Shown here one piece after another: positions 52,061 through 60,988 of a DNA stretch of 64,000 nt. The number at the start of each line of letters is the position of its first letter. Position 1 is the first letter of the stretch. The DNA comes from Gemmatimonadaceae bacterium (GTDB lineage Bacteria; Gemmatimonadota; Gemmatimonadetes; Gemmatimonadales; Gemmatimonadaceae): assembly GCA_025358925.1 (NCBI GenBank), contig JANYHT010000039.1, positions 310,001 to 374,000 on the forward strand, written 5' to 3'. Position numbers and translations under genes: made by a program. The notes under the pieces are model-generated. The model saw nothing but the letters and a program-made list of their open reading frames with translations. It ran no database searches and was not told the origin of the DNA.

Positions 52061-53050
52061 GTGCGCCGTTTCCTAATGCGCGTCGTAAACGCGCTGGTCC
52101 TGCTCTGGCTCGTCACGACTCTCACCTTTGCGCTGATTCACAGTGCGCCGGGTGATCCCGCGACGCTCTTGATTGCGCCGTCCGCTACCGCAGCGGAGGC
52201 GCTGCACCAGCGCGCCGTATGGGGACTCGACGCGTCGTTGCCAACGCAATATGTGCGATGGCTATCGTCAATGCTGCGCGGAGACTTGGGCATGAGCATG
52301 GCGCTGGCGCGACCAGTGACCAACGTGATTGCGGATGCGTTACCAATCTCGCTTGCGCTGGGAGGTCTGTCGCTGCTCGCCAGCTTCGTGTTTGGCATTC
52401 TCATTGGCGGCGTACAAGCGTTACGCGCTTCGCGAACGGCGGACACCGCGATCACGATCGTCACTACCACGATCTACGCGGCACCGAGCTTCTGGCTCGC
52501 GCTCGCGCTCATCGCCGCGGTCACGAGTGGCGCGGCGTGGCTTGGTGTGCCGTCATGGATGCGACTACCGGCATTCGGCATGCGCGACGCGGCAGGATTA
52601 GCCACCGGCTTTGCTGCATGGCGTGACCTCGCTAGGCATGCCCTGCTGCCGTTGCTTGTCCTTTCCATGCCGGGCGCGGCCGGAGTCGCACGATATGCGC
52701 GCACCGCACTGCTCGACGCGTCGTCACAACCACATGTGCAAGCCGCCCGCGCGCGCGGTGTGTCTACGCGCGGCGTTGCAATGCGCCACGTTTTGCGCAA
52801 TGCGTGGACGCCGCTGGTCGTCCTCCTCGCACTGACGTTGCCGGGGCTGATTGCGGGATCAGTCTTCGTCGAACAGGTGTTTTCGTGGCCGGGACTCGGT
52901 CGTACAATGCTCACGTCAATTGCCGCGCGCGATTATCCCGTTGTCCTAGGGCTCACTCTCGTCTACGCCGCGACCGTGATTGCGTCAAATGCAATGTCTG
53001 ACGTGCTCCTCATGCGGCTCGATCCACGACGCCGCGCGAGTGGCTCATGA
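52061..53050 (+). CDS. ABC transporter permease, DppB-like
   Basis: About 329 residues, six membrane helices. It starts RRFLMRVVNALVLLWLVTTL, typical of the family, followed by HSAPGDPA, and contains the EAA-type loop ARARGVSTRGVAMRHVLRNAWTPLV. The GTG at 52061 is preferred; a GTG at 52043 and an ATG at 52076 are alternatives. Only 39 bases separate it from the divergent substrate-binding-protein start. The stop overlaps the second permease (ATGA). No ATPase gene for this importer is in the window. Confidence 0.9.
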   Translation: MRRFLMRVVNALVLLWLVTTLTFALIHSAPGDPATLLIAPSATAAEALHQRAVWGLDASLPTQYVRWLSSMLRGDLGMSMALARPVTNVIADALPISLALGGLSLLASFVFGILIGGVQALRASRTADTAITIVTTTIYAAPSFWLALALIAAVTSGAAWLGVPSWMRLPAFGMRDAAGLATGFAAWRDLARHALLPLLVLSMPGAAGVARYARTALLDASSQPHVQAARARGVSTRGVAMRHVLRNAWTPLVVLLALTLPGLIAGSVFVEQVFSWPGLGRTMLTSIAARDYPVVLGLTLVYAATVIASNAMSDVLLMRLDPRRRASGS

Positions 53051-53904
53051 GTTTGGGTCAATTCCCTGCATGGCATCACGACAATCGCATTCGCGTTGGC
53101 GCGGCCGTGCTCATTGCATTTATCGTGTGCGCGATCGTCATGCCGTTACTCGCTGCGCAATCACCCACTGACGTGACTGACGTCATGGCGACGCGACTCG
53201 TACCGCCATTTTCACACGACGCGCATGGGGTCCGTCACTGGCTAGGCACCGACGCTTTCGGACGTGACATTGTTATTCGACTCTGGGTTGCGGCACGCAT
53301 CTCACTCGGCGTCGGCGTGCTCGGCTCGCTCTTGGCGGGTGCCATCGGCGTCACGCTAGGCGCACTCGCAGCGTGGAACGGCGGCGTGGTGGACAGCGTC
53401 ATGGTCGCGGTGAGCGACGCGCTGCTCGCGATCCCACGATTGGTACTGCTCTTGGTGATTGCTTCACTCTGGGGTCCCGGTCTCGGCGTCGTGATTGCCG
53501 TGCTCGCGCTGACCGGATGGATGTCTGTCATGCGACTCGTGCGAGCGGATATCTTCGGTGTGCGCGTGTTGCCTTTTGTGGAAGCATCACGAGCACTTGG
53601 CATGACGCCGTCGCGTGTGCTGTGGCGTCACGTGCTGCCGAATGCGCTTGGCAGCACGATTGTCGCAATGACCCTTGGTGTCGGCAATGCCATCGTGCTT
53701 GAAAGTGGATTGTCTTTTTTGGGACTTGGTATTCAACCGCCGAGCGCGAGCTGGGGCAACATGATTTCCGGTGGACGAGAGTGGCTGCTCATTGCGCCGT
53801 GGATTGCGCTTGCTCCGGGAGTGATGCTCATCGCAACCGTTGTCGCGTGTACGTTGCTTGGTGATGCGCTCAGCGCCGCTCGCGACGTACGATCACGGTC
53901 ATAA
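53047..53904 (+). CDS. ABC transporter permease, DppC-like
   Basis: 285 residues, six membrane helices, with the DppC/OppC marks: HWLGTDAFGRDIVIRLWVAARISL, the EAA loop EASRALGMTPSRVLWRHVLPNAL and GLSFLGLGIQPPSASWGNMI. The ATG at 53047 overlaps the upstream permease stop. Its 3' end overlaps the convergent mannosidase gene by 35 bp, so a terminator between the two is impossible there. With the DppB-like partner it forms the membrane channel of the oligopeptide- or oligosaccharide-type importer. Confidence 0.92.
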   Translation: MSLGQFPAWHHDNRIRVGAAVLIAFIVCAIVMPLLAAQSPTDVTDVMATRLVPPFSHDAHGVRHWLGTDAFGRDIVIRLWVAARISLGVGVLGSLLAGAIGVTLGALAAWNGGVVDSVMVAVSDALLAIPRLVLLLVIASLWGPGLGVVIAVLALTGWMSVMRLVRADIFGVRVLPFVEASRALGMTPSRVLWRHVLPNALGSTIVAMTLGVGNAIVLESGLSFLGLGIQPPSASWGNMISGGREWLLIAPWIALAPGVMLIATVVACTLLGDALSAARDVRSRS

Positions 53905-56590
53905 TCGCACGCGGCGCAACAGTAATTGGCACACGCGCATGGGTGCGGAACGCAGGGCCAACGAGTGTTTCATCGAGACGACACGGCGTGACAATCCATG
54001 GACCGTCGTCCGGAAGGATCCAGGCTCCCACGACCGGATGATCTCGCAAGTTCATGGCGCGCAAAAGGAGCGAGTCGCCATCAGCAGTGAGTGTCACGGC
54101 AGACGCACGCAGGCCGTCGCCCTCAAGCGATGGCCCCGTCACCACAATCGGCATTTCATGCGCATCACGCCAGGTCTCGCCAACGAGAGGCAACAGCACC
54201 GCATCGGCTGCGTCTTCGATTTGATCGACGGTTGTCGGACTCCACGCCGCGTGCGGCAGTATCGCTAGACGCGCTCGGAATGCACCACGCGATTGCGCCT
54301 GAGGTATGGGGCATGGCCAGCCAGCGTGACCGGGGCGTTCGGGCAGTGTGTTGCGCGAGAGCTCACCAATGGCACGCAGTAACGTGACGGAGATGGCACC
54401 GTCTGCTACTGCGACTTCGGCCAATCCATCGGAGATGAGTGCAGCGCCAAACGTGGTATCGGACACGCTGACCCACCGATGCAACGGCATGGTCGAAGTC
54501 GGTCGTTCGGCCCCCTCGTGCACCCGTGACTGTGACCGCAGGTGGGTGGCGCGCGGAACGGGCCCGAACGCAGCATCTGCCCAGATCTTCTCTCCGCGCA
54601 CATCGGTCTGCCACGTGAGCCGCAGCCGATGGTCGCGCTTCTGGTTCAACCCGACCACATCACAGCGAAGGTACGTTGATGCGGCGTCGAGCACGAGCAA
54701 CGTGTGAACGTGAACACGCGATCGATTCGCGTGTCGCAACACCCATGTCACGCGCACGCTCGCGCGAAGCGGTCCACGATCCATCAACTCGATGCGCCCG
54801 ATCGTCAGTTGTGTCGCTTGACCGCGCAGTGATGCTGTGTAGCTATCCCCGACGTCCATGATGCTGTCGATCGTCAATGCCCGTTGCCACGTTCGCGTAC
54901 CACTCGCGAGCACAATACACGCGGTTGAAACGCGCAGCGAAAGCGTGCCGTTACCGAGCGTGATCTCATCATCCGTTTCCCTTGCGGTTACAAAGCGCGG
55001 CGGCGCGTCTCCGTTGCGCGATGCCTCGGTTACAGTTTGCGTCACGTCGATCACGCGAACGCCAAACGCGGGAAGTGCGAGGGCGCGAGGAAGCCACGCG
55101 ACGACGCGCTCCGCACGCACGAGATCATCGTCGGGATAATGCTGCGGAGACTCACGCCGCATGTGTTGCACTCGCGTGCCGAGGCGTTGCACCACGAGAT
55201 CGCCAACGACTGGCACATCGTTCGATGTTGCGGTGACTAGTGGAGCGCTCGGCGCGCTGCCTGGACCTACACGCACGTCTTCAATGGTTCGAACGAGCCG
55301 CAGCTCGACAATGCCGTGGCGCGAACGCTCGGTGCGATTGCGCACGAGCACAGGCGCGTGCTGCCGCACACCTTCGTTGCGCGCGTGCACGACATCGAAC
55401 CTCAGCGCGAGGTGTAAGGCCGCCTCTCGCAATCCGTAAATTTGCGCCTGCACCGCGTCCTGTCGCGCAGACATCGCACGGGCGACGACGTCAGTCGAGC
55501 ACCCGCACAATGTATCGTGTGGATGCGTTTGTAAAAGCGTTTCCCACGCGTGATGGAGCAGCAGCGGCATTTGCGCGAGCGTAATGCGGCCATCATCCGC
55601 GATCTGCCTCGCATCTGGCGCACCATGCAGCCAAGCAAGCGCAAGCCACGGCTCAACGTCACGTAGTAACGCTCGCTCTAAACGCGCGTTACGTCGCTTC
55701 TGCGCCGCGCGCGTTCCAAACGTTCCTTGCAAGCACCACGTGTAGCCATACGAATCACGCAGCTCGCCCGCAATATGCGGGAGCTCCATCGTCTGAGCGG
55801 CACGCAGCGCAGCACGGGCAAACATGTCGAGGGACGATGCAACAACGTGGATGCCGTCAGTTTGGGCGTGTTCGGCGAGCGTCGAGACGCGCGCATCGAT
55901 CATTGGTTGTGCGGCGTGATGGTCCGCGCCGTTGAGCAACAGCATCACTGCCGTCTCGTTACGCGAAAGCAATACATCACGGATCGCCCGCCATCGCGCG
56001 CGCGCAGCCATTCGCTCGAGCGGAAGCGCACTGCCAAATTCATAGCCATCGGGCGGCAGATGGTGCACCAATACCCGTGCGTCATCTGCTGCGTACCACC
56101 ACATAGTGTCCGTACGCGGATGTGCGGCACCGCCGAGTCCGCGCCAGACGATCGCCACATCGCAACCGTAGCCTGCGGCGATCGTTGGCAGCGCCGCGGG
56201 ATGTCCAAACGTGTCCGGGCAGTAGATCACGCGCGGCACTGGCGCACTGAACCGCGCGAGCGCGCGTCGTCCCGCCGCGAGATTCCGTAGTAGCGCTTCG
56301 CCCGAGGGAAGTAGATTGTCCGCGAGCACATACCACGGTCCCACATGCAGCGCGCCGCCTGCGAGATGCTCACGGAGACGTTCAGCACGATCAGGACGGA
56401 GGGTGAGATAATCGTCGAGGAGAATCGTTTGCCCGTCGAGGAGAAACGGGGCGGTATTGGTCGCCGGGCGACTCAGCAACGCGTCGATAAGCGGCATAAG
56501 GCGCTGCTGAAATCGAGCTGCTGGGTGATACCACTCACGGTCCCAATGCGTATGCGACACAACAAAGAGCTGACGAATTGGCACCGTCAC
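53870..56590 (-). CDS. Glycoside hydrolase family 38, alpha-mannosidase
   Basis: 906 residues. The N-terminal catalytic domain begins FVVSHTHWDREWYH (zinc ligands H13 and D17 region) and has the nucleophile Asp126 in VIYCPDTFGHPAALP. A three-helix domain (ERALLRDVEPWLALAWL) and a long C-terminal beta-sandwich with TWQTDVRGEKIW and HRWVSVSD follow. Family members remove alpha-mannose from glycans and, in bacteria, from mannosyl-glycerate or other small glycosides. No signal peptide, so probably cytoplasmic. The GTG start lies 19 nt from the divergent DedA gene, and the 3' end overlaps the permease gene by 35 bp. Confidence 0.92.
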   Translation of the reverse strand: MTVPIRQLFVVSHTHWDREWYHPAARFQQRLMPLIDALLSRPATNTAPFLLDGQTILLDDYLTLRPDRAERLREHLAGGALHVGPWYVLADNLLPSGEALLRNLAAGRRALARFSAPVPRVIYCPDTFGHPAALPTIAAGYGCDVAIVWRGLGGAAHPRTDTMWWYAADDARVLVHHLPPDGYEFGSALPLERMAARARWRAIRDVLLSRNETAVMLLLNGADHHAAQPMIDARVSTLAEHAQTDGIHVVASSLDMFARAALRAAQTMELPHIAGELRDSYGYTWCLQGTFGTRAAQKRRNARLERALLRDVEPWLALAWLHGAPDARQIADDGRITLAQMPLLLHHAWETLLQTHPHDTLCGCSTDVVARAMSARQDAVQAQIYGLREAALHLALRFDVVHARNEGVRQHAPVLVRNRTERSRHGIVELRLVRTIEDVRVGPGSAPSAPLVTATSNDVPVVGDLVVQRLGTRVQHMRRESPQHYPDDDLVRAERVVAWLPRALALPAFGVRVIDVTQTVTEASRNGDAPPRFVTARETDDEITLGNGTLSLRVSTACIVLASGTRTWQRALTIDSIMDVGDSYTASLRGQATQLTIGRIELMDRGPLRASVRVTWVLRHANRSRVHVHTLLVLDAASTYLRCDVVGLNQKRDHRLRLTWQTDVRGEKIWADAAFGPVPRATHLRSQSRVHEGAERPTSTMPLHRWVSVSDTTFGAALISDGLAEVAVADGAISVTLLRAIGELSRNTLPERPGHAGWPCPIPQAQSRGAFRARLAILPHAAWSPTTVDQIEDAADAVLLPLVGETWRDAHEMPIVVTGPSLEGDGLRASAVTLTADGDSLLLRAMNLRDHPVVGAWILPDDGPWIVTPCRLDETLVGPAFRTHARVPITVAPRAIMTVIVRRERR

Positions 56591-56609
56591 GGCAGGTCAC
56601 GAAAAGGGC

Positions 56610-57371
56610 ATGATGAGCGCGGGAAATTCACAACGGGAAGCTACAGCCGTTGACCCGCGCGGAGCACCGGTCGACCTTTCGCGAGCCGTCGTTGACGGGC
56701 TTGTTCGCGCCTCTCCATTCGCCCTTCTCGATCCCTTGCAAGCGCTCTTCGACTTTTTGCATCGCCTCCGCGACCTCCCCGCACTTGTCCAGTGGGCAGG
56801 TTATGTCGGCCTCACCGCGATCATTTTCGCCGAAACAGGATTGCTCGCGGGATTTTTTCTTCCGGGCGATTCACTGCTGGTCACGGCGGGGTTACTCGCG
56901 TCACAGCCAGATTTTGGACTTAATTTCTGGGTGTTGGGTGCACTGCTCAGCGCGGCAGCAATTATTGGCGACAGCGTGGGTTATCACATTGGTCGCTCAG
57001 TCGGCCCTCGGATTTTCACTCGCGACAACAGCCTACTCTTTAACAAAGCGCATTTACTTCGCGCGCAAGCATTCTACGATAAGCACGGCGGCAAGACAAT
57101 TATCTTGGCGCGATTCATGCCAATCATCCGAACGTTCGCGCCCGTCGTTGCAGGTGTGGGGCAAATGCGGTACCGCTCGTTTTTGTGGTATAACGTGATT
57201 GGCGGCCTCTCGTGGGTGTGGAGCATGTTGGCGATCGGGTACGTGCTCGGTAGAACGGTCCCAGCCGTCGCGCAGCACATCGAGGTGATGGTGATCGTGA
57301 TCGTGTTGTTGTCCATTCTGCCAGGCTTCATCGGATGGTGGCGCGAACGCGCCGCTACGAAAATTTCCTAA
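56610..57371 (+). CDS. DedA family membrane protein
   Basis: 253 residues. After a soluble N-terminus of about 50 residues there are the DedA features: FAETGLLAGFFLPGDSLLVTAGLLA with the conserved Glu and PGD, GDSVGYHIGRSVG, FYDKHGGKTIILARFMPIIRTF (the FxRxxPxxR motif) and a last helix. DedA proteins are proton-dependent membrane proteins tied to lipid carriers and cell-envelope integrity. An AAAAGGG site precedes the ATG closely. It is 27 nt before the superoxide dismutase gene. Confidence 0.9.
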   Translation: MMSAGNSQREATAVDPRGAPVDLSRAVVDGLVRASPFALLDPLQALFDFLHRLRDLPALVQWAGYVGLTAIIFAETGLLAGFFLPGDSLLVTAGLLASQPDFGLNFWVLGALLSAAAIIGDSVGYHIGRSVGPRIFTRDNSLLFNKAHLLRAQAFYDKHGGKTIILARFMPIIRTFAPVVAGVGQMRYRSFLWYNVIGGLSWVWSMLAIGYVLGRTVPAVAQHIEVMVIVIVLLSILPGFIGWWRERAATKIS

Positions 57372-57398
57372 CCCTCGTTCGTTGTCGGAGACGTCGCC

Positions 57399-58007
57399 AT
57401 GACCCATGTACTTCCCGCGTTGCCATATGCCGCAGAAGCACTCGAGCCGCATATCGACGCGCAAACGATGCAGATTCATCACGGCAAACATCATCAAGCG
57501 TACGTCACCAATCTCAACGCGGCAATCGAGAAGGCGCCGGAACTGGCGACGTGGTCGCTCGACGATCTAAACCGTCGTCTCAGTGAGGTGCCGGACGCCG
57601 TGCGCACGGCCGTGCGCAACAACGGCGGCGGTCATTGGAATCACTCGCTCTTCTGGCGTTTAATGGCTCCGCATGCCGGCGGTGAGCCCACTGGTGCCAT
57701 TGGCGCGGCCATCGCGTCGTCTTTTGGCGCATTCGGATCGTTCAAGGAGCAGCTACAAGCGGCGGGCGTCGGTCGTTTTGGATCTGGCTGGGCTTGGCTG
57801 GTCAGCGACGGTGGTAAGTTGTCAATTATCAGCACGCCTAACCAGGACAACCCGTTGATGGAGGGCAAGCATGCCATCCTCGGTGTCGATGTGTGGGAGC
57901 ACGCGTATTACCTCAAGTACCAAAACCGGCGTGCGGACTATCTCGCCGCGTGGTGGAACGTCGTGAATTGGACGGAAGTCGCCAAACTGTACGACGCGGC
58001 GAAATAG
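57399..58007 (+). CDS. sodA: Superoxide dismutase, Mn-type
   Basis: 202 residues of the Fe/Mn SOD family: [10 protein letters not shown] (27-36), [11 protein letters not shown] with the second His ligand, and [15 protein letters not shown] with Asp/His ligands. Gln in the [10 protein letters not shown] region, after the SGWAW segment, is the marker for Mn rather than Fe enzymes, and GGGH at the first-shell position agrees. No signal peptide, so cytoplasmic. A GGAG site lies nine bases before the ATG. A strong terminator follows 28 nt after the stop. Confidence 0.94.
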   Translation: MTHVLPALPYAAEALEPHIDAQTMQIHHGKHHQAYVTNLNAAIEKAPELATWSLDDLNRRLSEVPDAVRTAVRNNGGGHWNHSLFWRLMAPHAGGEPTGAIGAAIASSFGAFGSFKEQLQAAGVGRFGSGWAWLVSDGGKLSIISTPNQDNPLMEGKHAILGVDVWEHAYYLKYQNRRADYLAAWWNVVNWTEVAKLYDAAK

Positions 58008-58035
58008 TCGCCTGTGATTATCTCACGAAACACTA

Positions 58036-58065
58036 CGGGCTCGGCATTGCGCCGAGCCCGTTTTT
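58036..58065 (+). terminator. Intrinsic terminator after sodA
   Basis: A 10-bp GC-rich stem (58036-58045 with 58051-58060), loop ATTGC, followed by five T at 58061-58065. It ends the plus-strand DedA-sodA transcript. The convergent gene stops 25 nt beyond, and its own T-run side is weak. Confidence 0.93.
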
Positions 58066-58090
58066 CACCTCGATTGGCAGTTGCTCACTG

Positions 58091-58837
58091 CTAGCGACTC
58101 ATCAACATTGGTATGAGGGCGAGCAATGCACCAATGCCGAAGCGAATGACCGCAGCTAAGGCGCCCGTCGACCGCGACGTTCGCGCAACCACCGCAACAC
58201 CGATGGCGGTCAGCACCAGCGACCAAATGCCAAAGACATCGAGGTTTTGCAGCAACGCGAGGAGCTGCGGAGACGCCGTGTTTGGATCCAAAAATCGCGC
58301 GGGTCCAAGCTGTCCGTCGCTCACACCGCGAATAGCGTTGCCATCAACGATCGCGCCCTGCACCGCGAGTGCGATGTAGCCGAGTACGCCCGGCATGTAA
58401 CTCCACGACGCGATCGTTGCGGACTGGCCGTAGGAAATCTTGGCGCCGACGATGCGTGCGCCAATCCAGGTGGCCAGTCCACCGAAAATTGCGATGAACC
58501 ACGGCACGAGCAACGGACCAAACATCGTCGAAAACGATGAAATTTTTCGACTCATCTCCATCGCACTGGCTGGCAGCTCGCGCCCTTGTGCCGCCGCCTG
58601 CGCCGTGGCCTTCGCCATGCCGCGAGCAAACTCCGCGTCGAAATACGGCGAAATGAGATTACGCAGCGCAAAAACGAGCACGCCACACAACACCATTTGA
58701 ATGAGGGCTGGTCGTACGAAACTGCTGTCGCGCATGCGATCAAACAGCGCAGACGGATGGATAAAGGCATCAACAATATCGTCCATCAACCCAGTTTTCT
58801 TTGCACCAGGCGCCACCGAATTAACGGGGAGCGTCAC
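58091..58837 (-). CDS. Yip1-family membrane protein
   Basis: About 248 residues, five or six hydrophobic segments in the C-terminal three quarters: ALIQMVLCGVLVFALRNLI, FGPLLVPWFIAIFGGLATWIGARI, YMPGVLGYIALAVQG, WSLVLTAIGVAVVA and GIGALLALIPMLM. The N-terminal part DDIVDAFIHPSALFDRM is typical of Yip1-like bacterial proteins. The GTG at 58837 is chosen because GGAGG stands four bases before it; a downstream ATG at 58786 is the fallback. It lies 61 nt after speA on the same strand. Function unknown, probably envelope-related. Confidence 0.75.
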   Translation of the reverse strand: MTLPVNSVAPGAKKTGLMDDIVDAFIHPSALFDRMRDSSFVRPALIQMVLCGVLVFALRNLISPYFDAEFARGMAKATAQAAAQGRELPASAMEMSRKISSFSTMFGPLLVPWFIAIFGGLATWIGARIVGAKISYGQSATIASWSYMPGVLGYIALAVQGAIVDGNAIRGVSDGQLGPARFLDPNTASPQLLALLQNLDVFGIWSLVLTAIGVAVVARTSRSTGALAAVIRFGIGALLALIPMLMSR

Positions 58838-58898
58838 GAGTCCTCCGAGCAAGAAGGTACAAATGCGAGCGCGGCGACTACCGCGCACGCTGCCAGCG

Positions 58899-60857
58899 CT
58901 ATCGCGCAGCCTCACCCTCGAGATACGTGTAACCCTCAAGGCCCGCCACGTAGTCTGCGATAAAAGCGTTTGCCTCTTCGCGCGTCAGCGACGTGGTCGC
59001 ATTCACCTTACGACGAAACGTGGCGAGAAGTTGCGATGCACCAAACTGCACGTAGTTCAGCACTTCCGTTACTGTATCGCCTTCCACGAGGTCAGTGATC
59101 TCGTAGGCGCCTTGGTCGTTGAGTCGCACATGTACCGCATTGGTGTCGCCAAATAAATTGTGCAAATCTCCCAAGATCTCTTGGTATGCACCCGTGAGAA
59201 AAATTCCGAGGATATAGTCCTCGCCATCACGAAACTCATGCAGTTCTAAACTGGGCCGTCCCTTTTTATCGCCAACGAATCGATCAATCTTGCCATCGGA
59301 GTCGCACGTCACGTCTTGCAACGTGCCGCGACGCAGCGGCTCCTCATTCAACCGATGAATGGGCATGATCGGAAACAGCTGATCGATGGCCCAACTGTCT
59401 GGTAACGATTGAAACAGCGAAAAATTACAAAAGTAGCGGTCGACGAGCGACGACTCGAGCTCTGGCAAAATATCTTCGTACGTATCGCGATGCGCGATGG
59501 CGGTGCGATAAATCGCATTCATGGTGGCGAGCCACAGCACCTCAGCCTTTGCCAAACCGCGTAAGTCCAACACACCGCTGTTGAAGTACTGTCGCGCGCG
59601 ATCCTTATCGAAGGACGCATCGTGAAACACTTCGAGCACCTTCCGGGTCTTCGCTGAACGCTCAGTCAGTGTGCGCCAATCCTCAAACATCTCGTGCAAC
59701 AACGAATGATCATCATCCGCCATCGGCGGCACCGGCTGCTCAGCTTGCGACTCCACGTCGATCACTTTCACCAGCAGCAGCGCGTGATGCGCCGTGAGCG
59801 CCCGTCCTGATTCACTAATGATGTGCGGCATCGGCAACTCTGCTTCGCGACACGCTTCCGCGATGGTATAAATCACATCGTTTGCGTATTCCTGCGGCGT
59901 ATAGTTCACGCTCGCGTTGTTGGTCGAACAGGTGCCGTCGTAGTCGATGCCCAGTCCGCCGCCGACATCCACGTGCGTGATATCCACGCCCATCGCGCGC
60001 ATTTCGATGTAGTATCGCGCCACCTCGGCCAACCCAGACTTGATGAAACGAATGTCCGTAATCTGACTGCCAAGATGGAAATGGATCAGCTTGAGCATGT
60101 CGATGCGATTCTCAGCCTGCAGGCGATCAATAAGCTTCACCAATTCGGCCGAACTCACACCGAATTTACTTTTTTCGCCGCCACTCTGCGCCCAACGACC
60201 CGCGCCTTCACTTGCCAACTTGATGCGCACCCCACAGACCGGGCGAACGCCGAGCTCCTCGGCAACTTCAAGTAAGACATCCAGCTCGCTCAACTGCTCG
60301 AGCACGATGAATACGCGATGCCCGAGTTTTTGCCCCATCAGGGCAAGGCGCATGAACTCGTGATCTTTGTACCCGTTGCACACGATGAGGTGTTCGGTGC
60401 TATCGGATAACCCAAGCACGGCTTGTAGCTCTGGCTTTGAGCCGCATTCGAGACCAACGCCGTGCAACTTGCCAAATTTGACGATCTCCTCAACAACGTG
60501 GCGCTGTTGATTGACCTTGATCGGATAGACGGTGGTATAGCCACCGGAGTAATCGAACTCTTTCATCGCGCTGCTGAACCGCTCGCTTAACGTCTCGATG
60601 CGCGAACGCAGAATGTCCGAGAAGCGAAGCAGCACGGGCAACTGCACACCCTGCTCCTCAAGATCGCGCGCGAGATCCTTTAGGTCGAGCACGAGATGCG
60701 GACGATTGGGATCCGGACGAACGATCACGTTACCGCGGTCACTCACGTCGAAATACCCCGCTCCCCACCCTTCAATGTTGTAGAGGGCGCGAGCAGCGTC
60801 GACGGACCAGGGCGCCGGTACGATGGACTCGGCGATGGGTTGGATACGGGTTGCCAT
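58899..60857 (-). CDS. speA: Arginine decarboxylase (biosynthetic SpeA type)
   Basis: 652 residues, the usual size for PLP-dependent SpeA, which makes agmatine from arginine for polyamine synthesis. Seen: TTVYPIKVNQQRHVVEEI with the PLP Lys, GLECGSKPELQAVL, KLIHFHLGSQI, DVGGGLGIDYDGT, and ISESGRALTAHHALL near the mid-protein. The C-terminal half with FSLFQSLPDSWAIDQLFP matches the family. ATG 60857 is taken; a TTG three codons before adds little. No agmatinase or agmatine deiminase gene is adjacent, so the rest of the polyamine route lies elsewhere. The divergent gene starts 131 bases away. Confidence 0.94.
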   Translation of the reverse strand: MATRIQPIAESIVPAPWSVDAARALYNIEGWGAGYFDVSDRGNVIVRPDPNRPHLVLDLKDLARDLEEQGVQLPVLLRFSDILRSRIETLSERFSSAMKEFDYSGGYTTVYPIKVNQQRHVVEEIVKFGKLHGVGLECGSKPELQAVLGLSDSTEHLIVCNGYKDHEFMRLALMGQKLGHRVFIVLEQLSELDVLLEVAEELGVRPVCGVRIKLASEGAGRWAQSGGEKSKFGVSSAELVKLIDRLQAENRIDMLKLIHFHLGSQITDIRFIKSGLAEVARYYIEMRAMGVDITHVDVGGGLGIDYDGTCSTNNASVNYTPQEYANDVIYTIAEACREAELPMPHIISESGRALTAHHALLLVKVIDVESQAEQPVPPMADDDHSLLHEMFEDWRTLTERSAKTRKVLEVFHDASFDKDRARQYFNSGVLDLRGLAKAEVLWLATMNAIYRTAIAHRDTYEDILPELESSLVDRYFCNFSLFQSLPDSWAIDQLFPIMPIHRLNEEPLRRGTLQDVTCDSDGKIDRFVGDKKGRPSLELHEFRDGEDYILGIFLTGAYQEILGDLHNLFGDTNAVHVRLNDQGAYEITDLVEGDTVTEVLNYVQFGASQLLATFRRKVNATTSLTREEANAFIADYVAGLEGYTYLEGEAAR

Positions 60858-60988
60858 GGCGGGCAAATTAGGGGATTGGCGGGTGCGGTGGCAGCGGCGG
60901 ACCGAGATAGGTCGCTTTACGAAGCCAATGTTGCCGTGGCGCCTTGATCCAGCGCACCAGGCGGAGTGATCGACGTTAGCTTCCGCTG

